Shown here: positions 30,601 to 43,847 of the stretch, piece after piece
Position numbering within the stretch: position 1 is the stretch's first letter
Layout of the letters: every line of letters starts with the position of its first letter
DNA from: Trichoplusia ni
Lineage: Eukaryota; Arthropoda; Insecta; Lepidoptera; Noctuidae
Length of the DNA: 64,000 nucleotides
NCBI RefSeq assembly: GCF_003590095.1
Contig: NC_039498.1
Span: 2,046,001 to 2,110,000 of the forward strand
Reading direction: 5' to 3'
Notes under the pieces: model-generated
What the model saw: only the letters and a program-made list of their open reading frames with translations
What the model was told of the DNA's origin: nothing
The model's database searches: none
Made by a program: the position numbers and the translations under genes

Positions 30601-31485
30601 TCTCATGCCTCCTAAAACCAGCACATTCGAACGTTTTATTACAAGTAGGTACTTTTAAAACGTTCCGGTAATGACTCTACGTACACGGTTCCAAAATGTT
30701 ATTCCTATGGAGTAGAACAGCAAGGAACTCCACAAGTAACTCTTTTATAAATATATTATTATATTATTTATCAGCCATCTTTGTATCAAGTCAAAAAGAT
30801 TACATGTAAACATCACCATAAGTTAGATAATGTAGAGACAGCGCGTCGAACCCGCGACCCTTCTCTGTAGCACTGGGCGCAGGGTTATAACTGTACCTGC
30901 GCCGTTTGTTGACCGCGACCAAGTGTATGAGAGAGAGCCAAGGACAGGACCGGGGGGTTTTTAGACGGACAGTCCAATATCCCCTGCTGCCGAGCCTTGA
31001 GCACTTGAGCACGTGGTTTTTAAAATTTAATCAGGTGGTCTAGAGGATTGGAGCTCTGACTTCTTTACCGGACAATGAAGGACTTATTTTTATTTTTAAT
31101 CAATAGCAAACAAGGGTAGTTCTACATCACAGTCGAGTAAAGCTTGGTTTGTTATGAAGGAACCTTCGCTCATAATAGCTGTTTATTATTTAATTTAGCA
31201 AAGCAGAATTCTCAGATTAGATCAAGCAAAGAACGTGCAAATATTGGCCATCTCCGTTCACTGGATCATTTTCGGCGTATCCAATTGGAAACTTTTCCTT
31301 CAAACCTATTATTTAAGCAGCCTTTAAATATAATATAAAATATTCCCACCGCTGACACATATGATGTGACGCAACCACATAACATTTCTTTCCTTATACA
31401 TGTATACGCATGAGTAGGTAAACTGCTCTTAAATTATAAATTAGCTTTACAAAACTTACTATAATAATTTCTCCCTTTGTTACAG
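27605..31485. other. Intergenic sequence upstream of the Stubble-like exons
   Basis: No gene is seen. Fragments: 5S-headed SINE tail at about 28078-28195, a common repeat with tctcatgaaccatgatagca at about 28690-28870, an (AT)n run at about 30392-30412, and a tRNA-like SINE piece at about 30835-31010. The non-coding first exon of the Stubble-like gene must lie here or further left. Confidence 0.5.
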
Positions 31486-31783
31486 ATCCAAAATCATCAT
31501 ACAACAAAACATGCAACAGTCATAGCGTCAAGCAAACAAACAAACAAAATGGGTCCACCTTTGAGCACGTGGCCGTATAGCCATACCATACAAGCCGTGG
31601 CGGGTCGGAAAAGTGAGAAAACAAGTGACGATGTACATAAAAAGTGCTTTTTATTTCGTTCTATCGACAATTTTCGCGTGTTATGTTTAAATTTTACTTT
31701 TGCTCTGGTTTTTGTTCAATTGCTGTTGAGTTTGAGCTCGGTTCGAGCGGGTCCTGTTATTCTCAACATGGATTATTCACAAG
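31486..31783 (+). pseudogene. Sb-like: Stubble-like exon 1: cytoplasmic tail and membrane anchor
   Basis: Acceptor tttgttacag ends at 31485. The ATG is at 31549 (context acaaaATGG); a small upstream ORF starts at 31511. 78 intact codons plus one base: MGPPLSTWPYSHT, basic residues, then a hydrophobic segment LNFTFALVFVQLLLSLSS (about 47-64) and GPVILNMDYSQ. Positive residues precede the segment, as in a type II anchor. Donor gtaagt. On its own this exon is intact. Confidence 0.75.
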
Positions 31784-33378
31784 GTAAGTTCCGTACATTT
31801 CTTGTGTTATTTTACTACCGTACTAGTGTTATTTTCCCCGGTGTTAAAGTTTTAAACCACCCGTAGGGTTGTGATTTCTGCTTCGTCTACAAATGTGTGT
31901 AAAATTTATTTGATGGTTTTCGTATCGTGCTTAATATATCAATAGTCGTAGATTCCAATTCCAGATAATATGACAAAGTGGTAATATTTTGCGATTTTAA
32001 TGAATGAGTGTGAAAATGCTATATAAATATTTGAATCCGTACTTCTAATTATACTGTAAAGAATAATTAATTAAAAGTTATTACAGAAATGTTCCAAATA
32101 CGAAACAATTTTTACTAGGTAGAGTCATACGTATAATCCTACTAATATTATTAAAGCACTCTTTCAAAAACCACTGAAAGGATTCCGACGATTTTAAGCG
32201 TTATTGTTGTAAGTTAATAACCATTTATAGCTGGCGAATATATTTTGATTCATATATCATTTAAAAACGTAGAGACTATAGCCAAGTCCTCTAACAGTCC
32301 TAACAGACAAAACCTTTTCAAAATATCGACAATACTATCATCTAACAATAGATAAGAAAGCAGAAAAAAAGTGCGAGTGTAAATAATTGTAAGCCACGTA
32401 AGTAAAAATGTACCTTATGTGGTTGTCATAGAGACTACTTTGTTTTCAATATTTTACAAATGTGTGGCGTGTAGTACGTGACAAATTGAAGTTTCGGTAA
32501 AAGTGAAATAAATATTTTAAATAGCGTCGAGGCTGTGTTTAGTCATTTCTCTTTTTTCACTTGTTAAGAAGTTTTAGTCAGAGTCTTTTATGAGTCTGTT
32601 ACTAACCAGTCTAGTTAAATGAAATTTCTCCAAGCGCTCTCTGTTTTGAATTGAAGTCAAAATCACAGTACTCAAAGTGTGATAGGACTCCAGAAAAAGA
32701 GAGTCCCGTACAAATAGGAGACACAAACAAATTGAACGAAATAACCGAAGCGTAACCCTGATCTTTACTTATAATTATATCAATATTAGCTGTGCCTATG
32801 ACATATCATTTTGCATAAAATGTCCAATAATCTACACTTCTACACTAATATTATAAAGAGTCCAGGAAAGATTTGTATGTTTGTAATAAATACATTCCAA
32901 AACTATTGGACCAATTTCGATTTTTTTTTTCACAATTAGAATGTATCATTATCCTACATTAATGTTTGAGGCTATATATATTATATTAAAAAAAATAGGC
33001 GTCTTTTTATCTATAAGGCCGAAATCGGGCGGAGTCTAAAAAACTAAACTGATTGGATTAAATTGCTATTCAGCCCTCTTCCTCTCTCTTAAATTTTTGC
33101 AACAGGGTCCACATCACATCTTGGAATGCAATAAATAATTGAGTATTGAAATCTGTAAATTACCCATTACAAATCTGATCACTCAATACGAGCAAAGTTT
33201 TAACAAGAAAGTTTTCATTCAGCCCCATTCGTGTCGTGTCCTTGGCCTATTTAATTATAATCCACAATTAATAATCAGTTCGACAATACTATAAAATGCA
33301 CCTTATATAGTATAGGTAGTTAAACATTGGTAGAATAGTATGCTAGAATGTCACAGCTCACAGCTGATGTATCATATA

Positions 33379-33640
33379 CTAGCTGTTGCCCGCGACTTCG
33401 TCCGCGTGGTTAGAAGATATAAGTTATGATTTATATCTGCCCTGCTTTTCCACATTTTCTATTGTATCTTCGCTCCTATTAGTAGCAGCGTGATGGTTTA
33501 TAGTCTAAAGCCTTCCTCAATGAATGGTCTATTAAACACAAAAAGATTTTTTCAATTAGAACCAGTAGTTCCTGAGATTAGCGCGTTCAAACAAACAAAC
33601 AAACAAACTCTTCAGCTTTATATATTAGTAATAGTATAGA
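33379..33640 (-). mobile_element. Non-autonomous Helitron, copy 3
   Basis: On the minus strand it starts TCTATACTATTACTAATATA after A and ends gcgggcaacag-CTAG before T. 262 bp. It retains a short gttt/caaa microsatellite at its 5' side. Confidence 0.8.
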
Positions 33641-33682
33641 TTTTTCACTAAACAAAGTGACTGCTAATAGTTGTAATTCTAC

Positions 33683-33970
33683 GGGTATTTGACTAAATCT
33701 AAAAGTCTGTTCAGTCCGTCAGACAGATTTTCAAAAAATATTGGATAAGTGTTTTTCATAATTTCGTAAAGATTAAAACGATTAAAATTATGGTAGTGGG
33801 GTCTAAAAATATCACTTGTTAATAAGAAGGGTACTGGTAAGTGACGTCACACGAGATTTTAAATTACTATGCCCTTCTTCTTTAGTTTACGTGATAAAAT
33901 AAAAAATAAGTATTTAATATTTTTTGGATAACTGTCTGACGAACTAAACAGATTTCTTTTTCAAATACCT
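33683..33970. mobile_element. MITE with about 40-bp imperfect terminal inverted repeats
   Basis: Left arm gggtatttgactaaatctaa ... cagtccgtcagacag pairs with right arm ctgtctgacgaactaaacag ... caaatacct. 288 bp, non-coding. Confidence 0.72.
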
Positions 33971-34254
33971 CATTAATAGTATTAGTGTCTTACATTATAT
34001 ATTGGGTCTATATCCCATTGCTGGGCACAGACCTCTTCCCATAAAAGTAAGGAGTGATCACCATGCTAGCTCACTGCGAGTTGGCGATTTCAGATTCTAA
34101 TATTACTTACAATATTTTTCTTAACCGTTGGCCAGTGGTGTCTCAGAATAATTATCAAAGTGCATATAATTTTTTAAAAGGAATATTAGTGCTTACCCTG
34201 CTTTGAAAAAGAACCTGCACGTCATGCATACAAAAAACATACAGAGATCTGCAA

Positions 34255-34425
34255 AGCCGTAACAATACAAATATTATTATTAAATGATGACCGGAGTCCT
34301 TAATAATGAGCAGACGCGGCGGGACCCAGTTCGACTCGCGATCCCGCCGCGACTGCTCATGATTAAGGACCCCGGTTGGGTCCGAAACTAGTCGGACTAC
34401 CCTGATAAATACGCGTGCCATTACA
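34255..34425. repeat. Fold-back version of the palindrome-ended repeat
   Basis: gaccggagtccttaataatg and cgcggcggga at 34284-34325 are complementary to tcccgccgcg and catgattaaggaccccggtt at about 34344-34375, then gggtccgaaactagtcggac and gataaatacgcgt follow. Members of the family at 6908, 9985, 36345 and 41690 are shorter. Confidence 0.65.
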
Positions 34426-35029
34426 TCATTTAATAATTAATCATTCTCACGATAGTTATTATCAAAATACGAATATTTCTGTAAAATAATTTGTATTAGT
34501 CATTATTACGATATCTATTACGTATTTTAATGACAGCAATAATAGTGTACATTTTGTTATTGTTTTATTTACGAGGATATGATCTGTCTAGGTGCAGTTA
34601 ATGTCAACTGTGTAATTAATAAGCGAATAAAGTAACTTTATGATATGTACGTGGATTATAGTCAATTGATTCTTTAAAATGCCAGGGTTTTTAAACAAAC
34701 CTTTGTCAATGAGCAAGGATATAGTGACCTTTAGATATTTGCTAGATGATGCCAGCGGCGTCGAGCGCTACAGATCGAATGTAATCCCGCGATCAGAACA
34801 TAAAGTCGGGATAAAAACTGTCCTGTGTTATCCTGTAACAACAAATTTCGTCTTGAGAGGCAATATTATAATCAAGTTGAATCCAAAGTTACGAACTTAA
34901 GCTTTTTTAATATAAGTAAGATATTTAGGAGACAAACAGTTACATTGAATAGGTTAGAAACATGTTATATTACTGACAGATGATTAAAAGAATCCACTAA
35001 TAGAACCAAATTAGTATAGAAGCCTACAT

Positions 35030-35280
35030 TGACTAGGCTGTTGGTCTAGTGGCTAGTGGCCTTGACTGCTATACCCAAGGTCGTGGGTTCGATTCCCAAT
35101 CAAGACAAATATTTTTGTGATGAGCAAGATCAGTTTTTATATAATTAATATATATTATGTATCTATTTAAAAATAAAAGGTATACACTAGTCCACATAAA
35201 ACTAGCTTTGCTTATTTTGTGACTAGATGGCGTTGTGTATTTAACAAATTGTAACAAAACTTATAAAAGTGCACTGTGTC
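35030..35280 (+). repeat. tRNA-headed SINE, family 2, plus strand
   Basis: Head ctgttggtctagtggctagt, box B cgtgggttcgattcccaatc, body with gactagatggcgttgtgtat. A minus-strand relative is at about 39660-39920. Not a tRNA: no cloverleaf. Confidence 0.72.
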
Positions 35281-36931
35281 TCTCTTCCACAGCGTCAATA
35301 ATTCCACTTAAGCTTGATACAAACCCAAATATAAAAATAATCTAAATAAATCAACTACAAAAAAATCTGTTGTCAAAAAAAGTTACTTCAAAAAACAATA
35401 AATCCTTTTGCTCTGGTTTCAATAACAAACATCAAACAGTTATTATACATCATGTATTCAATATACAATTAAATAAATCTCCTGACAGCAGTCGGCCATT
35501 AATTATTGAAACTAGCACAAAAAGGTGTGCGGTATTTCACTGGTTTCTTACTAAATGTATGAGGATATCCTCATTTGTGACTTTGCCCACACTTTCACTT
35601 CCTTTGCCGAGGACAAAGTGGGTCGCAAGTGTCCACGTACATTCTAATACTATGAGAAATATGGTTAAAGTATTTTTATTGCTTTAGGCGTTTTTTGGAA
35701 AGGAATAAGGATGTTTTTCGCTTGGTCATCCGGGGAAATAATCATGGACTTTACACTTTCGGGTGCACTTCTTCAGTCCTGCAACTTTCTCTTGTATTTG
35801 AGGCTACGGAATCCCGGGAGGAATTTAAAGTAAAAATATAAAATACTTTATCATTACTTTTTTATGGAATATGAAACATTTTTTATAAATTATTTGTGAA
35901 GGTCAAACTTTAGGTCCTCAAACCCAATTATTTGTTTAAGGTCTTGCTAAAGTAATAATCAGTTGTATTTTTGAAGCATTTCGTGGTAATCTTTGTGGTC
36001 CCTATTACTTACTCCGATCTGGTAAAACACTGCACAAAACTAAGCCAAAAATATGCAGTAACATGTTATTAATTAATGTATTTTTAACTAGAGCACCAAA
36101 TGCCCGAAGCGCGTTTGACTTAAATCTAATAAAACTGTCTGCATTGAATCTATGTGATTGGATCCACATTTAACATTTTGAAGGAGTACAGCTTGTTTAA
36201 ATCATATTATGCAATAGCAAATTGCAATATGTTGTTCAATCATAACGAGTTTATTCTCCTAACACTCTTCGTCTTCTCTAATAACCTAATTAGTTGATGT
36301 AAAAGTTTACTAAGACATACCGTTGAACAGAGCAACTCGCAACATCGCTGCCGCGTCAGCTCATGATTATGGACTCCGGTTGAGTCCGAAACTAGTCGGG
36401 CAATCCTGATAAATACGCGTAAAAAAACTGTTGCGTCATTTAATAATGAATCAGTCTCACGAAAGTCGAAAAGACATTGATATTTTGTTAGTTAAATTGA
36501 TTTGAACTATCTTAGTCCCTTAAGTCTTGCCTGTTAATATGAAATATTGTATACGTTTTCAATTTAGGAGCATTTAAAACAATATGTTATTTGCTATTGT
36601 ATTGTGAAGTTGATTTATGTATACATAAAACTATCTTACACAAAATACTGTCATACAAACAACACAATAAGACTTGTTTTTTTATTACTCTTGAATCTTT
36701 ATCTTCGGTATTTAGGTCGTCAGCCTTATCCGAGATCTTCCTAATTTTCTGACCTGGTTCCAAGACTCGTTCTATACAAACCGGCTGTAAACTCTATGTA
36801 GGATACAAGTATGGTCAGTAGCAGATATCCGTTAATACAATGTATAAAACAACTGTTCATGATCAAATTCACGTGGTTCCTTTGTGCCTCTAGGTAACAA
36901 AATAAGCTTGACAAGTTGGCACCACGTATTA

Positions 36932-37246
36932 ACACCATCTTAGCCTTTTCCCAACTATGTTGGGGTCGGCTTCCAGTCTAACTTGATACAGCTAAGTACA
37001 AGGAGCGACTACCTATCTGACCTTCTCCTGACCTACCTGGGCAACACGATACTACTTAATTAAACTTGTTATCAGACTTTCTAGCTTCTAACTACCCGTA
37101 ACGACTGTCAAAGATGTATAAATAACAGCCTGAGTCCAAAATTTAACGTGCCTTCCGAATCCCGGAAGAACTCTTTATGACATAGCTAGTCACCCATGCA
37201 CGGGCCAATCGAATCAAGTGTAGGATAACCTATGATCGATCATGTA
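36932..37246 (-). mobile_element. 5S-rRNA-headed SINE, copy 3, diverged
   Basis: The 3' end (cttagccttttcccaactat at 36940) and the middle block match the copy at 4571. The 5S-like head near 37180-37230 is degraded. Target duplications were not found. Confidence 0.7.
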
Positions 37247-39659
37247 GCTCAAAATTCTGGCACTTTGTTAATCGGAATGTGTCACTCGTCTTTTGTTGCT
37301 GGCTGTACCTATCTTGTTCTCATCCTTTTATTGTACAGTTAGTTTCTGGTTTTTATGTAGAGCGACCGTCCTTGCTTTGCGGCGTAAAGATATAAAGGTT
37401 GTTATTTACTGCATTGTAGGCTGTAGTATAAGCTATGTGATAGACTACACAAAAGCTCTCCCAAGCATCACTATATAAAATGATTTGATGATCACGGTTA
37501 CATTGACGTTCGTCCCATTGCAGAATGCAGATATCGGACCTGATACCATCTTTCTTAAAGCATATTTATTTATTTTTACGTCTCTGTACCCAAAGAGTAA
37601 AAACGGAACTCTATTAACAAGAGGGCGAAACATTTTAACAGGTACAAATATGTATGTGGGGACCCAACCTAATTTATTTTTGTCACCTAACTGATTTGTT
37701 TTTCTTTAGATTATTTCCTAATCCCTTTTCTAATTCAACATGCACCTGGTCGCTTATCGACATAAAAACAGAAGATACTTCATTTTTTTTTTGAGCAAAG
37801 AGACAAAATAACATGAATTTTATTTTAATTAATGAGTCCAATAGAACTACATATATTGAACTCATTCAAAATACTATTTCAATCTCATAATAATAATATC
37901 CTGTTACTGCATCTTATATGAGATCAATATGTAAAATATCATGAATGTATTATGGTCACAGATTATGGTGGACTAATATCTGGGTCGACGACCTGTCACC
38001 TGTGACTCAGATTTTTAAAATATCTTGACATTTAAATGTAAAGGCGATTGCATATTGACAAGTATTTGATGTGGAGAAATGAATATTGTTGTTTTTTCAT
38101 TCTGCGTACTTGAAATATGTTTTGGTATGAAAGAGATAAAGAACTAAAGAAAGTGTGCATGAACGACACCCGGCCCCAGCATAGGCGAAACTTTAGTTTG
38201 GTAATAGTTTGTTTCTGTTTAAGTTAAAGAACGGTTTTGTCGCTCGGCCCCAAACTCCTGAATAAAACAAAGAACAGCACCCAGTCAAAATATGACATAA
38301 AGTGCCTTTACGTCTTTTTTATTTTATGTCCGAATTCAGAGAAAAATATCCATTTAAGAAACTACAGAATACGACGATGGTACGAAAAACACGAAAAAAG
38401 TACATTAACAGGTGATAGATGCTTTAAAAACTATCATAATAGCAGAATCAAGAAACTGATAAACTTATAGATATCTATAAAAACCATGAAATAATAACTC
38501 GCTTTTCTTGGTCATTCCTTTAAACATAGAAAAACACAATAAGTTCAGATTTATATGGATCAATAATTCACTTGTAGCTTCACTAGATGGCGCTGTGCAG
38601 TGACACTTAAATCCTAAATCACGGTCGAGTTTGTTTAAGGGCTAATCACAAGTACTCGTAATTATTAAACTACATCGTTCTTGCTTGAATATTGTGCGGT
38701 TTAATTCCACACGATTTTGAGCTTTAACAAAATCAACATAAAGCTTTTTCTTTGTTTTCTATAAACCGGTAAACGAAGAATACTAAACAAGTAGGGAGCA
38801 AATCTACTTTTCTGTTGAACAGGCCAGTCCAGAACATCCGCGTGTAACCTGTTTATATTTATTTATAGTCTAAGCTAGGACCTGTAATTATTATTTACTG
38901 TTACGACCAGCGGTTAGCAGGAAACGTTTTTAGAGAGCGATAAACTGTGTTGTATTAATGAGGGACTAGCTCTTGAAGTAAGACAGCCTTAGTTGTGGGA
39001 GTGAGACAGTGTACTATTTATTGTAGAGCAGCGTCTTCTTTCCACACAATCGTATTTGAAATGATGACAGAGAGTGAATGATGAGAGTGAAAAACTTTCA
39101 CCCCTACAGTTTTGGTCAAATGGCTTGACAGATTTTTATCAAACATGTTGCAACAGCACTCACACGTTATTCATTTTTAAAACAAACTCAATTAAAGTCG
39201 TTGAATCTGTTCGGCAGCTACGATGCTACAGACAGACAGAGAGACACGTCGAACAAAGTAAAGCATAAACAGTAGAGTTATAAACCCTCTCTTCTTTTTG
39301 AATCGAGGTTTAAAAATACGCTTCTTATTGAAATAACTTCATTAATGATTCTATTGAATTAAATGATTCTATCAGATATTAAAAAGCTCATTCCTGACAG
39401 CGATCCCTTGAAATGCAGTCTGACTAAACTGTTAAGATCAAATCCAGTCTTGCCGGGTTCTCTATCAGTTGGTACTGGTCTTTTTGTAATACAAAGTACT
39501 ATGTTAAAGAAGTAAGAAAAACTTAAGTAAATAAACAATTTACAATCAGTATTTGTCCTACGAGCGACAATATTATAATGTTTGTTCAAACGTTAGCGTT
39601 GAAAGAAATCGCTAAATCGTGTGGAGATTACAAGTCGTACAACTTACGTGATTTATACC

Positions 39660-39920
39660 TGTGTGTGTGATTTTGAATATAATAACAACGCAATCTAATC
39701 TTAAACTAAGCAAAACTTGTATTTTGAGTACTAGACAACTGATAAACATACTTACATATGTATATTTCAAAATACATACATAATGTAGATAACTACACCC
39801 ATTCACAGGAACAAATGATCGTGCTCATCACACAAACATTTGTCCTAGGTGGGAATTGAATCCACGACCTCCGGTACCTAAGCGGTCAGGGTCACTAACC
39901 ACTAGACCAGCAGGCCAGTC
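39660..39920 (-). repeat. tRNA-headed SINE, family 2, minus strand
   Basis: Box B complement tgggaattgaatccacgacc and head complement cactagaccagcaggccag. The body contains gtactagacaactgataaac. Confidence 0.7.
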
Positions 39921-40554
39921 AAATTCTAGTAGTTGGAAGGTAACAACGTAAAAAGAGAAGCTCTTTTTGTGTCGATAGAAAATTGTAATATATTAATAAG
40001 TAAATTTAAAACCGACTTCAAACTTCAAAATAGAGGAGGTTCTCAATTTGTCTACATTTTTTCTTTGATTTTTATGTTTGTTACCTCAGGAATAGGACTG
40101 GGTGAACAGTTCTCTTTTAAAAAAATCATCATATTTATACAGAAAAGTTAAGTAAGATTTGTAAGATTAAGTCACATTCTGCTACGTTTAATTAGTTACC
40201 AGAATGAACATTTAGTCATACAACACAAAGTCCTTGTTATCTCTATATGAATACACCTTTAAGTAAATGTGTTTTTAATGTCGTGCCTGACTAATAAGAG
40301 GCGAGTCGAAACATTCCGTGAGTCACCACTTTCTTTTCGTTTTACGTATACCGTACGGGAAACCCAGTAAACCAAATATGGAGGCGATATAATATCAAAA
40401 GTGGTCTTAAATTTTATGGAAATGATTGTTAAATGTCGATAAAGTTAATTGGTTTTTAAATTTTTCACTTATTTATCAGTGTCTCCTGTGGGTCTTTTTG
40501 TTTCTCCCTTTTGGTTGGATAGCGCTAGGTAACTGTAGACAGGTGGCAATGAAG

Positions 40555-40890
40555 CAATCATAGTCAAGTGTGTGTAGGTCACCAATGCGTGCAATGTGTT
40601 GCGGATTCGAACCCGTGTGGGACAAGTTTAGTGTTTGTGTGATCCATGAATGCTTGTTCTGAGTCTTGTTGTCTTTATGTATGCAATTTGAATGTTTATG
40701 AAACCTATCGCACCAACAGGATTACATGCGATAGGTTTCAGAAAAATTCACAAAGACACCTAGACTCAGAGAAGCATTCGTAGATCACAAAAAGCTTGTT
40801 TTACGCGGGGTCGAACCTCGACACGGCTCGCACATTGGGTTTGGCGTAGTCACTACTCGGCTATCTGTGTAGTCAGAGTCACAACGCTAT
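40555..40890. repeat. Inverted pair of family 1 SINEs (tail to tail)
   Basis: A plus-strand copy (about 40555-40717) and a minus-strand copy (about 40728-40890) face each other. At the junction ctatcgcaccaacaggatta-catgcgatag forms a short hairpin, and bodies such as tgaatgcttgttctgagtct and agactcagagaagcattcg pair across it. Confidence 0.72.
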
Positions 40891-43183
40891 TCTCTCGTAT
40901 CTAAAGTACAAAAAACATAGGTAACATAAAGCTACGCCTCAAGTCAAAACCCAGGATAAGTTTTTGTCTCACGTGGAACAAAAAACTGAATTCGCAGGTT
41001 TCGTAAATTATCTCTAGAATAATTACATAAAATCTTTTGTACTACACTACAAAGGATAATAGAGATTTGATAACACCTATTAATTACACAGAAGCATAAT
41101 TAGGAAATATATATTCACGGACGATTGTATTAAGACGTAATATTACGACGCATTGTATCTGAAACATAAATACGAGTTCAGTATATTACAAAATCCATAA
41201 AAAGATTTAAAGTAGACTTCCTTTGAGTAATTAGCATAATGAACTGTTTTTATAAACACTAACATTGTATTTCATGAACATTGATAGATCATGTATCTCC
41301 GTTGCGGATAAAACATGGATAAAAATCGAGGTTAAGCTACATACATATTATTTAAATAACTCTTGAAATAAAAAACTTTGATCTTGAATTTGAAGGCTCC
41401 CCATCTATTACTAAACTACTTTCTTTTTCTTTTGCATATGTGTACAAAAGCTAAAGTGACGAGAGTCCATGCATCACTTGACCAGTTTTTTTAAATTATA
41501 TAATACTGTCATTAAGACATTTAGTTCATATTTTAATCGTTAATCGAATGTAAAGGAATCCCATAAATTATGTTTTTGATATTTTTAACTTAAAAGGGCA
41601 CTTCCAGACATTTTTATTTCGTGAACAAATAAATACACTACTAACACCAAAACACTCTTGTTATATATATTCGATGCAACGGTTTACTCGTACGTATTTA
41701 TCGGGATTACCCTACTATATTCGGACTAAACCGGAGTCCTTAATCATGAACTGATGCATACCACCATCTTTTACAGTATTCCAACTGTATTTTGATAATA
41801 TACAGATGGATATTCCCATCTGATTTCTACAATATACCGTCTACCACAGACCGCAAGAAAGCAATATTATCAATCAATTATAAACTATGTCAGAAGAGTA
41901 AGAAATACTTGTTTACAAACGGTACTTCGAGACGAACTCGACCACTGTGCACGTACGGTACAGTAATTCAATTACATTGGTTATATTAGAATTGTATATG
42001 GTCAGATTTATATGGTACATAATACGGTTACGTTTATTACATAATATTGAAAATAATGTGGTGATGATCAGTGATCAGTTTTGATCGAAAAAATGTTAAC
42101 GATTTTTGAGGTTTTTATTCTGATATTTTTCTGTTATAGGAACAGTTATGTAATTTTTGTATGTAAATTCGTATTTTTGGGGTATTACTGTTGGTTGGCT
42201 AAGTTTTCAATAATAGCCGCATCAAAGAACATGTTGTACAACATGACGTTTGATGTTTTGTTGGTAATTCAACCTCTCAATTCAATTCTGATGTTCGCGG
42301 CTTTCTAAAAAACGTTTTGATATTGATATTGCAGTGATTTAGCATATAGTAAAAAAAAATCTTCAGGTCTAGGAGTTTCAATTAAATATCTCTGCTTAAA
42401 CAATTTAGAGTCACTTTAATCCCAAGTACTGAATAAAGTAAAACTACTAAATTCACATCCATAGTGGCAACGGGTTAAACTTGTTTTTGGAGTTAATCTG
42501 TCGGTCAAAAATGGTGGAACCCGTTATAAGTTTGAATGGTCAGTGCCGGTACTCGGTAACGAACGGTTTGTGTACACACTTCTACGTAAGGACGAACCCG
42601 GTTTTGATGGGTCTGTCTGTTTTGATAGGTCATTTTAGCGAATGTATTGTAAGCATAGTCGAGTGTTTTAGCCCTTATCATTTTTTCACTTTTAATATCA
42701 CTTGGCTGGTTCCATGCGGCCCAGAATAGAGAGTCGTGGAAGGATTTGGGAGAGGCCTTTGCCCAGCAGTGGAACACAGTGGGCTAGAGAAAAAAAAAAC
42801 ACTATTTATAAGGATTGCAAACACCAAAGACAAGGTCCCGTCCATCTCACTGCCTATCTGACAGCAGTTGAAATTTTAGAGACGATTTATTTCTGTTGAC
42901 GCTATAACAACATATGCTAAACTAAAAACGAAAATCGAGGCTAAGCAGCGCTTATTAAGGTCATAATTTTGTTGTACCTACTATTGTTGTACATTTGTTG
43001 GGTGCAAAATAAACAAAAGATAACTATCAATTGAATACCATGACTTTAACCACCGTTTACAATGGTATCTGATTTATTTTCGTCAAACCTCTATTTTAAG
43101 TCCAAGTAAATAAATAGATTTTATTCTTCTTCTTTTACCTTGCATAGAGCTATTCCCCTACAGTCTGATACTGAGTAGAATAG

Positions 43184-43203
43184 TAGAGAGAGAGAGAGAG
43201 AGA
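43184..43203. repeat. (AG)n microsatellite
   Basis: About nine to ten ag units, followed by gtgggtgctcttg. Nothing else is attached. Confidence 0.75.
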
Positions 43204-43790
43204 GGTGGGTGCTCTTGTTTTTTGATCCCACCCGACCCAGAAAGAAGCACTGACGCTTACACTGGAATTTTGACAAAACCATATAAACTGAAGAATTTAT
43301 AACCTGACCAACTTGCTAATTATCTAACGTAAAATTCAATTGGTACCGCCATCTATTGATAGCATCTGTTATTCGTTAGAAGGCTACTGTTAGATAAACT
43401 TGAGGAAACTCTGTAGATGTCGCTATTGGTATCGATTTTAAGAATAAAATTTAGTATTTTTGCCTCCTCGGTTTAATTTAATTTAGATAATTTCATCTGT
43501 TTTTGACAAGTTCGTTAGATACTCTTATGTCTTAGCTGGGGTAATAAGAACTGGGGCTCAGAAATAAGAAGTAGTCCTGACACCTTAATAAAAGTCAACC
43601 TAGACCTAAATTTTTTAAGTATTAAAAATTTACAAGGACGTGATTTAGTTTGACGTCAAGAATTCTTTTTATTCTTCCTTTTGGGGCTTCTGGAACTAGA
43701 GGGTTGAATAATGACTTTAATTACTAAGGCTCCGCTGTCTGTTCGTCTGTTCATCAGTCTGCCACTACCTGTATCTCATGATTCGTAGTA

Positions 43791-43847
43791 TTTAACCAGA
43801 ATGAGTAATCACATATACCTCATATGTGATTACTCATTCTGGTTAAA
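43791..43847. repeat. Perfect 26-bp inverted repeat with 5-base loop
   Basis: Arm 1 is 43791-43816 (starts tttaaccagaatgag), the loop is acctc (43817-43821), arm 2 is 43822-43847 (ends cattctggttaaa). No mismatch. It lies at the end of a common repeat (ctgtatctcatgattcgtag). Confidence 0.85.

Noticed and set aside
31144..31338. Small ORF just upstream of the Stubble-like exon
   Set aside because: No continuity with the exon and no recognisable motif; the 31485 acceptor shows this is intron or flank.
42505..42777. Minus-strand 90-codon ORF
   Set aside because: It overlaps a LINE 3' tail and has no domain; composition looks non-coding.
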